Below, piece after piece: positions 1 through 8,254 of a stretch of 64,000 nt of DNA; positions within the stretch are counted from its first letter, which is position 1; the number at the start of each line of letters is the position of its first letter. The notes under the pieces were generated by a model, which saw only the letters and a program-made list of their open reading frames with translations, ran no database searches and was not told the DNA's origin. The stretch covers positions 39,650-103,649 of the forward strand of contig DKUR01000054.1 in the NCBI GenBank assembly GCA_002490775.1, written 5' to 3'. The stretch comes from Lachnospiraceae bacterium UBA7199 (GTDB lineage Bacteria > Bacillota > Clostridia > Lachnospirales > Lachnospiraceae). Made by a program: the position numbers and the translations under genes.

Positions 1-1132
1 TGCAATGATTATTTTTGCTTGTATTATTGCCTTTTTGATTGGAAATTGGATTGCCACAGGCATGGGAAAAGCAGTTAAAGTTATGGTTCAATCTATGGAT
101 CAGGTAGCTGCGGGAGATTTGACACAAAACTTTGATATTAAGCGGAAAGATGAGTTTGGAACCTTAGCCAGGGGATTAAATGAAATGATCACAGGTATGC
201 GGATGATCATGACAGATATGAAGAGGTTTGGCAATGAAGTAAAGGAAATGGCAGATGGCGTCGCTGAAAAGTCACAGAACATCAATACAGCCGTCAAAGA
301 AATATCCAGTGCAGTGGATGAGGTAGCTACAGGTGCACAGACACAGGCGCAGGAAGCAGAGGCCAGCAAAATAAAGATGAGCGGCTTTGCAGGCAGGATC
401 GACAATGTATGTTCTGGAACAGAAAACATGGGGAATACTGTGGATAAAGCTACTGCGGCAGTGGAGCAGGGACGTGTTATTGTTGATGAATTAAGTAAAA
501 AATCAGGTACTACGGTGGAGATTACCAAGGTACTTGTGGATAATATAAATGATGTACAAGAAAGGTCTTCTGAAATTGAAGGATTTATAAATACGGTAAA
601 CAGCATTGCCCAGCAGACCAACTTGTTATCCTTAAATGCATCCATTGAAGCAGCCAGAGCTGGTGAGCATGGCAGGGGATTTGCAGTGGTTGCAGAAGAG
701 ATCAGAAAACTTGCGGATGAAACAATTCAGGCAGGCAAGAATATAAAAATGATAGTGGAAAATATCGTTGAAACAACACAAAAAACCACAGATTCCGCAA
801 AAGAAGCGGAAACGATCGTTAATGAACAGGCAGCATCTTTAGAAGAAACAATCCATGTATTTGGAGAAATAGATCAATGTGTTGAAATCCTTGTAAATGG
901 ACTGAAGGAAATTACTGACAGCATGCATACAATTGATGAGGAAAAAGAACAGATTCAGGATTCCATCAGCAATATTTCCGTAGTTTCCGAGCAGGCGGCC
1001 AGCGCTACTCAGGAGGTCACTGCAACGCTGGAAAATCAGGTACAGATCATATCAGATTTGGCACAGGGTGTAGAGCAGCTTAGACAGGAGGCAGACGCAT
1101 TAGATCAGTCAATCAGCATATTTACTGTTTAA
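1..1132 (+). CDS. Methyl-accepting chemotaxis protein, 5' end outside the window
   Basis: This is the C-terminal part of a transmembrane chemoreceptor that signals to CheA/CheW. The reading frame is open to the left edge, so the ligand-binding part is missing. The first visible residues form a transmembrane helix, followed by a HAMP linker (about 20-75) and a long helical signalling domain. The conserved hairpin tip is clear around residues 200-235 ([18 protein letters not shown], then [15 protein letters not shown]). It ends in a normal stop followed by a strong terminator. No ligand can be inferred. Confidence 0.93.
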   Translation, partial: AMIIFACIIAFLIGNWIATGMGKAVKVMVQSMDQVAAGDLTQNFDIKRKDEFGTLARGLNEMITGMRMIMTDMKRFGNEVKEMADGVAEKSQNINTAVKEISSAVDEVATGAQTQAQEAEASKIKMSGFAGRIDNVCSGTENMGNTVDKATAAVEQGRVIVDELSKKSGTTVEITKVLVDNINDVQERSSEIEGFINTVNSIAQQTNLLSLNASIEAARAGEHGRGFAVVAEEIRKLADETIQAGKNIKMIVENIVETTQKTTDSAKEAETIVNEQAASLEETIHVFGEIDQCVEILVNGLKEITDSMHTIDEEKEQIQDSISNISVVSEQAASATQEVTATLENQVQIISDLAQGVEQLRQEADALDQSISIFTV

Positions 1133-1150
1133 CCATATGGCATTAATGTT

Positions 1151-1188
1151 TGCAAAGCATCGGCAGTCCTCCTGCCGGTGTTTTTGCA
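1151..1188 (+). terminator. Rho-independent terminator after the chemoreceptor
   Basis: A 9-bp stem (1158-1166 with 1172-1180, one G-U pair) closes on a 5-nt loop and is followed by five T. The outer TGCAAA/TTTGCA arms extend the pairing. It separates the chemoreceptor from the regulator cluster. Confidence 0.85.
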
Positions 1189-1202
1189 TGAAAGAAATGC
1201 TG

Positions 1203-1231
1203 ATTACAAAAATGCATCTTTTCATTACAAG
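1203..1231 (+). promoter_or_regulatory. Candidate LytTR operator: direct repeat with 21-bp period
   Basis: ATTACAA occurs at 1203-1209 and again at 1224-1230, a period of 21 bp. LytTR-family regulators such as AgrA typically bind two imperfect direct repeats about two helical turns apart. The site lies 110-140 bp upstream of the LytTR regulator gene, so autoregulation is a reasonable inference. An AT-rich stretch and a TATAAA-like box (about 1259-1264) lie between it and the gene. Confidence 0.35.
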
Positions 1232-1341
1232 AAAATTTATTTTTTTATTTTTTTACCGATATAAATATTGATGGATTGATAAACAATAATGATATCTAAA
1301 GGACGGGGCGGTGGCATTTGTTCCGGAGGGAGGCTGTTTGG

Positions 1342-2040
1342 ATGCTTCAAATAGCAGTTTGTGATGATGAAAAGGGCATGGCAGAGTATCTGAAACAATT
1401 GATAGAGAGAAGACTTGAAGGAGAGAAAGACTGCAGCGTTACGGTGTTTTCATCCGGTACAGAATTGCTTGAGGAAGGTAAGGACTTCGATATATTTTTT
1501 CTGGATATTAATTTAAAAGACATGAGCGGCATTGATATGGCCAGGCGTCTTAGAAAGGAAAAAGAGGCGGTAATTGTTTTTGTGACGGCATTAAAAGAAT
1601 ATGTTTTTGATGCATTTGATCTACAGGCATTTCAATATTTGTTTAAACCAGTTGATGAGAATCAATTTTTTCAGGTACTGGACAAGGCACTTTTAGAATG
1701 CCGTATGAAAAAGCAGTCGGAGCCGCTTGTAATCCGTGTAAATGGCATTTATCAAAATGTACCAAAAGAAAAAATTTTATACGCGGAAAATGAAGCCAGA
1801 AAAATTGTTTTACATTTGAAGGACGAGCAAATTTCTTTCTATGCAAAGATGAGTGAATTAGAAGGTATGCTTGGAGAACATTTTTTTCGATGTCATAGAG
1901 GTTATCTGGTAAACTTGAATGCAGTAAAAGGATATGATACAGGAAATATACAATTGAAAAATGGAGAAGTCATTTTGATGGCAAAACAAAAGTACAGTGC
2001 TTTTGTAGCAGCATATATGGAGTTTTTGCGTAGAAAATAG
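1342..2040 (+). CDS. LytTR-family response regulator (AgrA-like)
   Basis: This is a 232-residue cytoplasmic response regulator that binds DNA through a LytTR domain. The receiver domain spans about 1-120, with the acidic pair in VCDDE and the likely phosphorylated Asp55 in FFLDINL. The LytTR domain spans about 130-230 and shows the typical FFRCHRGYLVNLNAV segment. I chose the ATG at 1342 because GGAGGGAGG lies just upstream; a longer TTG start at 1318 would lie before that site. The GHKL kinase begins 12 nt downstream and is the obvious partner. Confidence 0.93.
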   Translation: MLQIAVCDDEKGMAEYLKQLIERRLEGEKDCSVTVFSSGTELLEEGKDFDIFFLDINLKDMSGIDMARRLRKEKEAVIVFVTALKEYVFDAFDLQAFQYLFKPVDENQFFQVLDKALLECRMKKQSEPLVIRVNGIYQNVPKEKILYAENEARKIVLHLKDEQISFYAKMSELEGMLGEHFFRCHRGYLVNLNAVKGYDTGNIQLKNGEVILMAKQKYSAFVAAYMEFLRRK

Positions 2041-2052
2041 AATGGAGAAGTA

Positions 2053-3540
2053 TTGAAGGAAGTCTTTGATATTGTCATGGATTTGACAGAGCATCTTTTA
2101 AGAAGGTGTCTCATAGTATATTTACTTCATGGTCTTTTGCCAGTAAAGCAAAGATATATAAAAAGAGAACGATTGGTGGAAGCAGGTTTTTTGATTGTGA
2201 GCATGTTATTTTATGCATCGGTTAATTATCTGCCGCTCCTGAAAAAACTGCTTTATGGAAATGAAGAAGGGATAGTGGAAAGCAGAGGAAGTATTTTTCC
2301 CATGTTTCTTAGTATGCTGGTGATGCTGGTATATTGCCTTTGCTTTTATGAGGGAAAAAAGAGAAGAATTAGTTACCTGATTTTTACTGCCTATACCATA
2401 AATGAGTTGACCATGTTTACGCTGCATACATTTTTTGCATTGCTTTTAAGAGTAACTTCAGATTTTATGCTTCGTCTGGCAATGGAAGCAAATGAGTTTA
2501 TTCTGGAAAACTTTATGGTAATCTTTAATGCAATTCAAATTTTTTGGAATTTGTCATTTCAGGTAGTATTTTTACTTATATTTTATTATTCACTCAAGGC
2601 ATTAAAGAGTAATTTAAGTTATGTTGGAAGAAAAATAAACAGGGTACAGGAGCTGTTTCTTGCAGTATCCAGCGCAATGGGGTTTTGCCTGTGTATTCTG
2701 CTTCGAAGCATTTTATACGCTTATCATGGAAAGCAGATCAGATTTCTGATTGATGAGTATCCGGAGACGAACATACTGATTCCACTGGTATCTTTCTTAA
2801 GCCTGCTTTTAATCATCTTGAGTGCAGTGATATTGAAAAAGCTGGTGGAAAGCAGCGAAAAAGAAGTACTGGTGGAGGTCTATCAAAATCGGCTGAATGA
2901 TATGGCAGAGCACATGAAGGATGTGGAACATCTTTATGACGGGATTAGAGGAATACGTCATGATATGAAAAATCATGTGGCAGATTTGGAAATTCTGCTG
3001 AAACAAAACCAGCCTTCAGATGAAGAGTATAAAATAGAAATGCAAAGATATCTGGATGATATGTGCAATACTATGGAGGAACTGGATATGAACTGTAATA
3101 CAGGCAATCCGGTTACTGATGTGGTTATCAGCAGAAAGATCAGAAAAGCCAGACAGGAAAAGATACCTGTTGAATGTAATTTTATCTATCCGCCGGCCTT
3201 AAATATCAGTGCATTTGATTTAAGCATTCTTTTGAACAATGGTTTAGATAATGCATTGGAGGCATCAGAGAAGGAACAAAAACCATACATCCGCCTGGAC
3301 TCTTATGTGAGAGAAAGGATGTTTTTTATAGAAATCAGAAATGCATTTACTGGGAAACTGCCGGAAGACGGAGAGGGACTGCATACTACAAAAAGTGATG
3401 CAGCGTCACATGGCATGGGAATGAAAAACATGAAAAGGTGTGCAGAAAAATACTATGGCGCACTGAAATGGAAAAGCAGTAATGGGGAGTTTTTATTAAC
3501 GATCATGCTTCAGGGAATGGAGGAAAAGTATGAGAAGTAG
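2053..3540 (+). CDS. GHKL sensor histidine kinase (AgrC-like)
   Basis: This 495-residue membrane kinase has an N-terminal half of hydrophobic helices (about 1-260) and a cytoplasmic kinase core. The phospho-acceptor His303 lies in IRHDMKNH. The ATP-binding N-box is near 394-405 (LLNNGLDNALEAS) and a G-box follows in HGMGMKNM. This matches the AgrC/ComD group that senses peptides. The TTG start at 2053 is preferred because GGAGAAG precedes it at good spacing; the next ATG, at 2077, is badly spaced. The last 11 nt overlap the next gene, so the two are translationally coupled. Confidence 0.92.
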   Translation: MKEVFDIVMDLTEHLLRRCLIVYLLHGLLPVKQRYIKRERLVEAGFLIVSMLFYASVNYLPLLKKLLYGNEEGIVESRGSIFPMFLSMLVMLVYCLCFYEGKKRRISYLIFTAYTINELTMFTLHTFFALLLRVTSDFMLRLAMEANEFILENFMVIFNAIQIFWNLSFQVVFLLIFYYSLKALKSNLSYVGRKINRVQELFLAVSSAMGFCLCILLRSILYAYHGKQIRFLIDEYPETNILIPLVSFLSLLLIILSAVILKKLVESSEKEVLVEVYQNRLNDMAEHMKDVEHLYDGIRGIRHDMKNHVADLEILLKQNQPSDEEYKIEMQRYLDDMCNTMEELDMNCNTGNPVTDVVISRKIRKARQEKIPVECNFIYPPALNISAFDLSILLNNGLDNALEASEKEQKPYIRLDSYVRERMFFIEIRNAFTGKLPEDGEGLHTTKSDAASHGMGMKNMKRCAEKYYGALKWKSSNGEFLLTIMLQGMEEKYEK

Positions 3541-4267
3541 AATCAATTCAATTATCACGCAAAACAGGCTGGTCAGCCGCGCAAGGTCACGTGCCAGAAC
3601 CCAGAGCACTAATATTGGAAAGGTATTGAATAACAGCACAAATAGCGGTAACAATACGTCAAAGGCAATTAAGAACCAGGCGAGCCAGCAGAATAGAGAA
3701 TTGAGTAAAGCTGATGCACAGGCAAAGAATAACTTTACCAATATTAAGGATGCAGCACAGGCCCTTAAGGGGCATACAAAGAAGCTTCTGCTTATGCCCG
3801 GAAAGGATTGGGATGAATTGACGGAAGCTGAAGTTTCCGAATTTAAGGAAAAAGCAGTGTCAGAAGCCGCCTCTATGATCGAAGACTATAATCAGATGAT
3901 CAAAAGTATGGCTAAGGAAGGCGGCAGGGTAAATGAACTGTATTTAGATCAGGTGAAAAATTACTTTAGAAGTTCCAAGGCTGATTTGGAGGAAATGGGA
4001 ATCACACAAAGCAAAGACGGAACCCTGGATGTGAATTTAGAAAAACTAAAGGCAGCAGACGCTGGGAAACTGAAGGGTGTTTTCTGCACTACAGGGGGAT
4101 TTACGGATCGTGTGAGCAAAAAGGCAGAGGATATTATTTCAAATGCAGAAACAAATCTGGCAGTGATAAACAAAAGCCAGTACGCAGGAAATTACAGCTA
4201 CAACCGATATGGAAGCGATATTTTTGATATATTAAACAGCGGCAGCAAGTATAATGCTAAAGGATAA
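3530..4267 (+). CDS. Unknown protein with a FliD-like C-terminal tail
   Basis: This is a 245-residue protein without a signal peptide or membrane segment. The first 60 residues are very rich in Ser, Asn, Gln and Arg. The C-terminal part (about 160-235) has the rhythm of flagellar cap protein C-termini: a DGTL-x-VN strand, a lysine-rich helix, then GVFCTTGGFTDRVSKKAEDI. No other flagellar gene is nearby, so a flagellar role is not supported. The start overlaps the kinase end, which places it in the two-component operon. It could be the regulated output or a cell-surface protein. Function unknown. Confidence 0.8.
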   Translation: MRSRINSIITQNRLVSRARSRARTQSTNIGKVLNNSTNSGNNTSKAIKNQASQQNRELSKADAQAKNNFTNIKDAAQALKGHTKKLLLMPGKDWDELTEAEVSEFKEKAVSEAASMIEDYNQMIKSMAKEGGRVNELYLDQVKNYFRSSKADLEEMGITQSKDGTLDVNLEKLKAADAGKLKGVFCTTGGFTDRVSKKAEDIISNAETNLAVINKSQYAGNYSYNRYGSDIFDILNSGSKYNAKG

Positions 4268-4299
4268 AGGCTGTAGGTTGTGTTTTATATATTATTTAG

Positions 4300-4334
4300 A
4301 TAACCCGGAAGGTTTCACCTTCCGGGTTATTTTG
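4300..4334. terminator. Bidirectional terminator between convergent genes
   Basis: A perfect 14-bp stem (4300-4313 with 4317-4330) with a TTC loop lies between two convergent genes. A T-run follows on the plus strand. Confidence 0.88.
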
Positions 4335-4355
4335 CAGAAAATAAAGATTCTCCAT

Positions 4356-5885
4356 TTATCGGACTTCATTTTCACTCTCATATAAAAATCGATACTTTCC
4401 TTTGCCTCTTCCTTTCACTTCTGCCACAACACCCATAGCTCTCAATTTTTTCATAATATCCTTTGATGCCGTAATTGTACATCCAAGGATTTCTTTTACC
4501 TCCGGTGCTCCAAATACTTGATTGGTTTCAATGGAATCATAAACCTTCAACAGATTTTCTTTTGTGTGGGTAAAATATTTTTGCTTTGCAATAGATGCTT
4601 TTAATTTCTCTATTTCCAGCTTTTTAATATCTAATTCCGGCTTTTCATTTTGTAAAGTTGGATTTTTACCATAAATAGTTGGATTTACTTTTTCATTGAT
4701 TTGATTTTTATTATTATATATAACTGTCTGTAATATAAATGCATTTGTATTATACTCTGGATTTTTCTGTCCTACAGCTTCCAATTCCTTACACATACGG
4801 TCTACGCCTTCACCATATTCTTTCACAAAATTATATGCTTTCAGAAATTCAGCAATTTTGGGATTTCTTGAGAAATGCGTAAACCTGATATTATCTGCCC
4901 TGACCATCCCCGGCAGTTTTCCCGGACTTTCGACAACAATGCGGTTATCAAACATCTTAACCTGAATATCAGTTCCAGTAATACTGTATGCCCTGTGTGT
5001 TACCGCATTAACGATAATTTCCTGACGCACAAATTTCGGATATTCTTCTTCCGTCACAAAAATACCCTCTGTTCCCAGATATGTCTTTTCTTTAATTTGT
5101 GTATCAAGATAAGCGATAGCATCCCTTATCATCTTTAAAATGGTGCCCTTGAATATAACATCTTTTATAACATTCATTTCTGCACCGAATTTCTCTTCTA
5201 CACCTTCATATCGTATAAAGCGAATTCTGGCTCGTGGAAAAAATTTCTGTGGTTCCTTTCCAAACAGAAGAACAGCAGCCGTACTCACTTGCAATTTTCC
5301 ATTTTTCTCTATGGCAAAGCCATTATTCTGCTCTAAATAATCAATTGGCGTCTTACCATATCCAATTTTTTTAATATATTCCTTTACCAGTTCCATATCC
5401 AAATCATCAATTGTAGCATCCGGAACTAATTTATCCTCAAAATATCGTTCGCCTTTATCATAAGTTAGCTGCAGGCGTTCCTCAAATTTTAAAAGTTTAG
5501 ACTTATCTCCCACGCGAAGATATACTTCGTCTGCCTGATTTGCATGTACCTGTGGGCTTGGTTCAATATGCATCACAATCACATGATTTTCTCTTCCTTT
5601 ATAATCAATGCAGGGAACTCTCTCAATGTCCACTTTTACTGTTGGTTCACAGAAATCAAACGGAACTCTTAACAGTTCATTCACCCTCCCGATTTCGTAA
5701 TCTACACCTTCAATTCTTCGGTCCCTATCTGAAATGCCAATAACAATCTTTCCGCCATCTGCATTCGCAAAAGCTACTAATGGTATTGCCAACGCCTTGG
5801 ATTCAATCATAACACTTTTACGGTCAAATGTTTGTCGCTCTTCATTTTGCAATAGTTCTTCAATCGTCATTGGATTCACCTGCAT
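4356..5885 (-). CDS. AlbA_2 (Schlafen-type) plus HATPase_c_4 putative DNA-binding protein
   Basis: This 509-residue protein is often annotated as a RecG-like transcriptional regulator. An AlbA_2 (divergent AAA-4/Schlafen) domain spans about 6-145, with VAFANADGGKIVIGI and the typical VYLRVGDKS segment. A GHKL-like HATPase_c_4 region is at about 270-400 (IVNAVTHRAYSITG, then VESPGKLP and FVKEYGEGVDRM). A charged linker leads to a C-terminal winged-helix (about 455-505; FGAPEVKEILG). The ATG at 5885 has AGGAAAG upstream. Proteins of this build occur as regulators and in defence islands. It lies downstream of a putative nuclease on the same strand. Confidence 0.88.
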   Translation of the reverse strand: MQVNPMTIEELLQNEERQTFDRKSVMIESKALAIPLVAFANADGGKIVIGISDRDRRIEGVDYEIGRVNELLRVPFDFCEPTVKVDIERVPCIDYKGRENHVIVMHIEPSPQVHANQADEVYLRVGDKSKLLKFEERLQLTYDKGERYFEDKLVPDATIDDLDMELVKEYIKKIGYGKTPIDYLEQNNGFAIEKNGKLQVSTAAVLLFGKEPQKFFPRARIRFIRYEGVEEKFGAEMNVIKDVIFKGTILKMIRDAIAYLDTQIKEKTYLGTEGIFVTEEEYPKFVRQEIIVNAVTHRAYSITGTDIQVKMFDNRIVVESPGKLPGMVRADNIRFTHFSRNPKIAEFLKAYNFVKEYGEGVDRMCKELEAVGQKNPEYNTNAFILQTVIYNNKNQINEKVNPTIYGKNPTLQNEKPELDIKKLEIEKLKASIAKQKYFTHTKENLLKVYDSIETNQVFGAPEVKEILGCTITASKDIMKKLRAMGVVAEVKGRGKGKYRFLYESENEVR

Positions 5886-5982
5886 CTTTCCTGCCCAAAC
5901 TGCTCATTCTTCACCGGTTTTAGCATTTGCTTCTGACTCATCATTGTCCAAATGCTCGTCCTTTGTTTCAACCCAAATATCT

Positions 5983-6957
5983 TTATACTGTTTTATCAAC
6001 AAGCTTCAATGTATCATTTTTATAATAATATTGTAATAACTTAATTGGTTTATTTTCAATTCGTTTTCGCTGAGAAACATATTGCACTACATCTTCGGAA
6101 TACGATTTAGCTATGGCTGTAGTTCTTACCATATTAGAATCACCGGAAACTTTTTTCTGTAAAAACCATGATTCATAACTAATCAATTGTTTTAGAGCAT
6201 CCTCATTAAATTCATCTCGTTTTACTTCAATAATATCATATGAAACAATCTCTCCTGCTAACAACGGATTTTCAAAGATAAGCAAAAAATCCATCTCTTT
6301 ACCCAGATTTGTTGGGACATAACATAAATAATCAGAATAATTTCCGAATATATCTGTATATGATCCTTTAGCAAATTCCGCATGCAATAATGCCATAATC
6401 GTAAATTCATATTTGGGATTATTACTTTGAAAATGAAGATTATCAGTGATATTAAATGGACGATATGGGTATGGTTGCATTATTATCCCTTTTTTCCCCG
6501 TAAATGGATTTAATTTCATAAATTCTTTTAATAATACATTGAATTCTCCATTTGATATTGAAAACATTGAATTAGTACCTGTTGATCTTTCCAATGCCCA
6601 AGTCCATATCTTCCCCATATTACGTAAATCGTTGATATCATCCAGTTTCAATTCATTTTTAAAATTATATTGTGACCATTTAATCCTGCATCTAAATGGG
6701 TACAATCTATCTTGCCATATAGGTGTTTCTTCATAAAATGGGCATCCATCAACCTGCCAAACTCCTCGTAATAATTTTGACTTAATCACATACATTAGAA
6801 CATAATCATTTTCTTTAATTCCGGCTAGCCTTGATAATAAGCCATCAACCACATTATCGTGACGCTGCCCATCCTTTGCTTCCGGCAATGCAACGATACC
6901 TTTTTCAACACACACCTTATAATTTTCTTCTGATACAGTAAAAATATGTACAGCCAT
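5983..6957 (-). CDS. Putative EVE-like/PUA-fold plus PD-(D/E)XK nuclease
   Basis: I recognise no named family across the full 324 residues. Residues 1-100 resemble EVE/PUA-fold domains, which bind modified bases: a FTVSEEN start, a basic strand (DYVLMYVIKS), a GVWQVDG strand and the PIWQDRLYPFRCRIKW segment. Residues 185-310 look like a PD-(D/E)XK nuclease: E194 in LHAEF, D223 in KEMDFLLIF and the E244-V-K246 motif, followed by an NEDALKQLISYESW helix. The ATG has GAGGAG upstream. With the AlbA_2 gene it suggests a modification-sensing defence pair. Function is inferred; nuclease-fold confidence is moderate. Confidence 0.6.
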   Translation of the reverse strand: MAVHIFTVSEENYKVCVEKGIVALPEAKDGQRHDNVVDGLLSRLAGIKENDYVLMYVIKSKLLRGVWQVDGCPFYEETPIWQDRLYPFRCRIKWSQYNFKNELKLDDINDLRNMGKIWTWALERSTGTNSMFSISNGEFNVLLKEFMKLNPFTGKKGIIMQPYPYRPFNITDNLHFQSNNPKYEFTIMALLHAEFAKGSYTDIFGNYSDYLCYVPTNLGKEMDFLLIFENPLLAGEIVSYDIIEVKRDEFNEDALKQLISYESWFLQKKVSGDSNMVRTTAIAKSYSEDVVQYVSQRKRIENKPIKLLQYYYKNDTLKLVDKTV

Positions 6958-7344
6958 ATAACTCTCCTCATTAATTTTATTCTTCGGTAAAGGAAATTTA
7001 AATCATTCTTCAAAACAGCATAAAATACTTGCCCCTCCCTACTTTATATGGATATAACTTAAATATATCAACATGTAGACGTTGTTTACTTCCTACTGAT
7101 TATACCAAGCCTCATTGAAAATATCTATATATTGCGTAAATAGAGTGAAATAAATTATTTTTAGGTACATATTGGGCTTTTATATGTATTTTACCTGTCT
7201 ATGCATTTCAATCAGGTAAAAGTGCATCCTAATCAAATAAGTATTACATAATAAAAAAAGTTTGATACAATACAAACAGACTCGTAATTAAAAAAGCCAG
7301 ATTCTGACTTGAGTGCATGCCCAAGCGGGCAGATGGGAGTAAAA
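6958..7344. promoter_or_regulatory. AT-rich divergent intergenic region with inverted repeats
   Basis: This 387-nt gap separates the divergent nuclease-like gene and the LytTR-ABC operon. It holds two inverted repeats: TACATAT/ATATGTA (7166-7172 with 7182-7188) and the perfect 9-bp TTTTACCTG/CAGGTAAAA (7189-7197 with 7213-7221). A weak promoter-like TACAAT lies at 7266-7271 with a TTACAT about 16 bp upstream. No open frame of coding quality was seen. Confidence 0.4.
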
Positions 7345-7788
7345 ATGAAGCTGACAATGAACAGAATCGCCCAGGGGGAGGACGAGGTGATTATTAAATA
7401 TCGGGAAATGAATGAGCGGATTGAGACGATTGCCGGTATCGTTCAGGGGAATGGTTATAAAATATGTGCATATGAAAAGGGGCAGATGTATTTGGTTTTG
7501 CCGGAGCATATTTATTATCTGGAAAGCGTGGATGGAATTACTTTTGCCTATTTAAAGGATAAGGTATGCAGAGTACAGATGAGTCTTTTAGAGGCGGCGG
7601 CCTGTTATGCAGACAGGGGGTTCTTTCGGTGTGCCAAGTCTATGGTGATTAATATTTACAGAATTGAGCATTTAAAAAGCGAGCCTGGAAACCGCATTCT
7701 TGCAACAATGGAAAATGGAGAAAAGGTAATAATCTCCAGAAAATACGCGAAAGGACTGCGGCAGATTTTAAAGGGAGGTGAAGAGTAA
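7345..7788 (+). CDS. Stand-alone LytTR DNA-binding regulator
   Basis: This 147-residue protein has a C-terminal LytTR domain (about 50-145; ILYYLESVDG-like strand, then FFRCAKSMVINIYRIEHLKS) but no receiver domain. Regulators of this kind usually control the membrane protein and ABC genes that follow them. I chose the ATG at 7345, which has GGGAG upstream, over an upstream TTG. The DUF3021-like gene starts 1 nt after its stop, so the two are coupled. The inverted repeats upstream are candidate autoregulatory sites. Confidence 0.88.
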   Translation: MKLTMNRIAQGEDEVIIKYREMNERIETIAGIVQGNGYKICAYEKGQMYLVLPEHIYYLESVDGITFAYLKDKVCRVQMSLLEAAACYADRGFFRCAKSMVINIYRIEHLKSEPGNRILATMENGEKVIISRKYAKGLRQILKGGEE

Positions 7789-7789
7789 G

Positions 7790-8254
7790 ATGGCGAAAAG
7801 TTTTAAAGAAAAATTTAAAACATGGTTAAGTGCCGAGGTCGAAATTGAGTATAAGGCATGTATTTATTTTGGATGCATTTTAGCATTTGCCTGTTGTTAC
7901 AATTTATGGAGAGGCACTAACTATGTGAATATTTTTCATATGCTGGAAATGATATTTACAGCTTATATAGTATGCTATCTTCAGGTTTATTTTTTTCATA
8001 ATTTTGATGAGGCGGAGAAAATTGATGGCAGCAGCATTTTAGGCGCAGCATTGTGCACAGGTATTTACACCGTGGTTTCCTGGCTGTTTAACTGGTTTGA
8101 AAGAAACTTAATAGCAGAAATTTTGTTTTCAGGTTACATGCTTTTACTGTTTTTCAGCATTTATCTGATTAACAAGATAAAAAGAATTGCTGATACAGAA
8201 AAATTAAATGGGATGCTGGAAGAATTTAAGAAAGGAAAAGAGGATGAGCCATAA
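7790..8254 (+). CDS. DUF3021-like small membrane protein
   Basis: This 154-residue protein has four hydrophobic segments, a basic N-terminus and a charged C-terminal tail. This fits DUF3021 proteins, which are habitually encoded directly after a LytTR regulator and are thought to restrain it at the membrane. The ATG at 7790 has a strong GGAGGTG site inside the end of the LytTR gene. The 3' end overlaps the ABC ATPase gene by 11 nt, so the operon is tightly packed. The molecular role is inferred from context. Confidence 0.75.
   Translation: MAKSFKEKFKTWLSAEVEIEYKACIYFGCILAFACCYNLWRGTNYVNIFHMLEMIFTAYIVCYLQVYFFHNFDEAEKIDGSSILGAALCTGIYTVVSWLFNWFERNLIAEILFSGYMLLLFFSIYLINKIKRIADTEKLNGMLEEFKKGKEDEP

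Noticed and set aside
100..645. 181-codon minus-strand open frame in the chemoreceptor
   Set aside because: It is antisense to a conserved coding region and has no upstream ribosome site.
1133..1341. Search for an AgrD-type peptide gene next to the AgrAC-like pair
   Set aside because: No small frame with a ribosome site and an AgrD-like layout was seen in the gaps around the pair.
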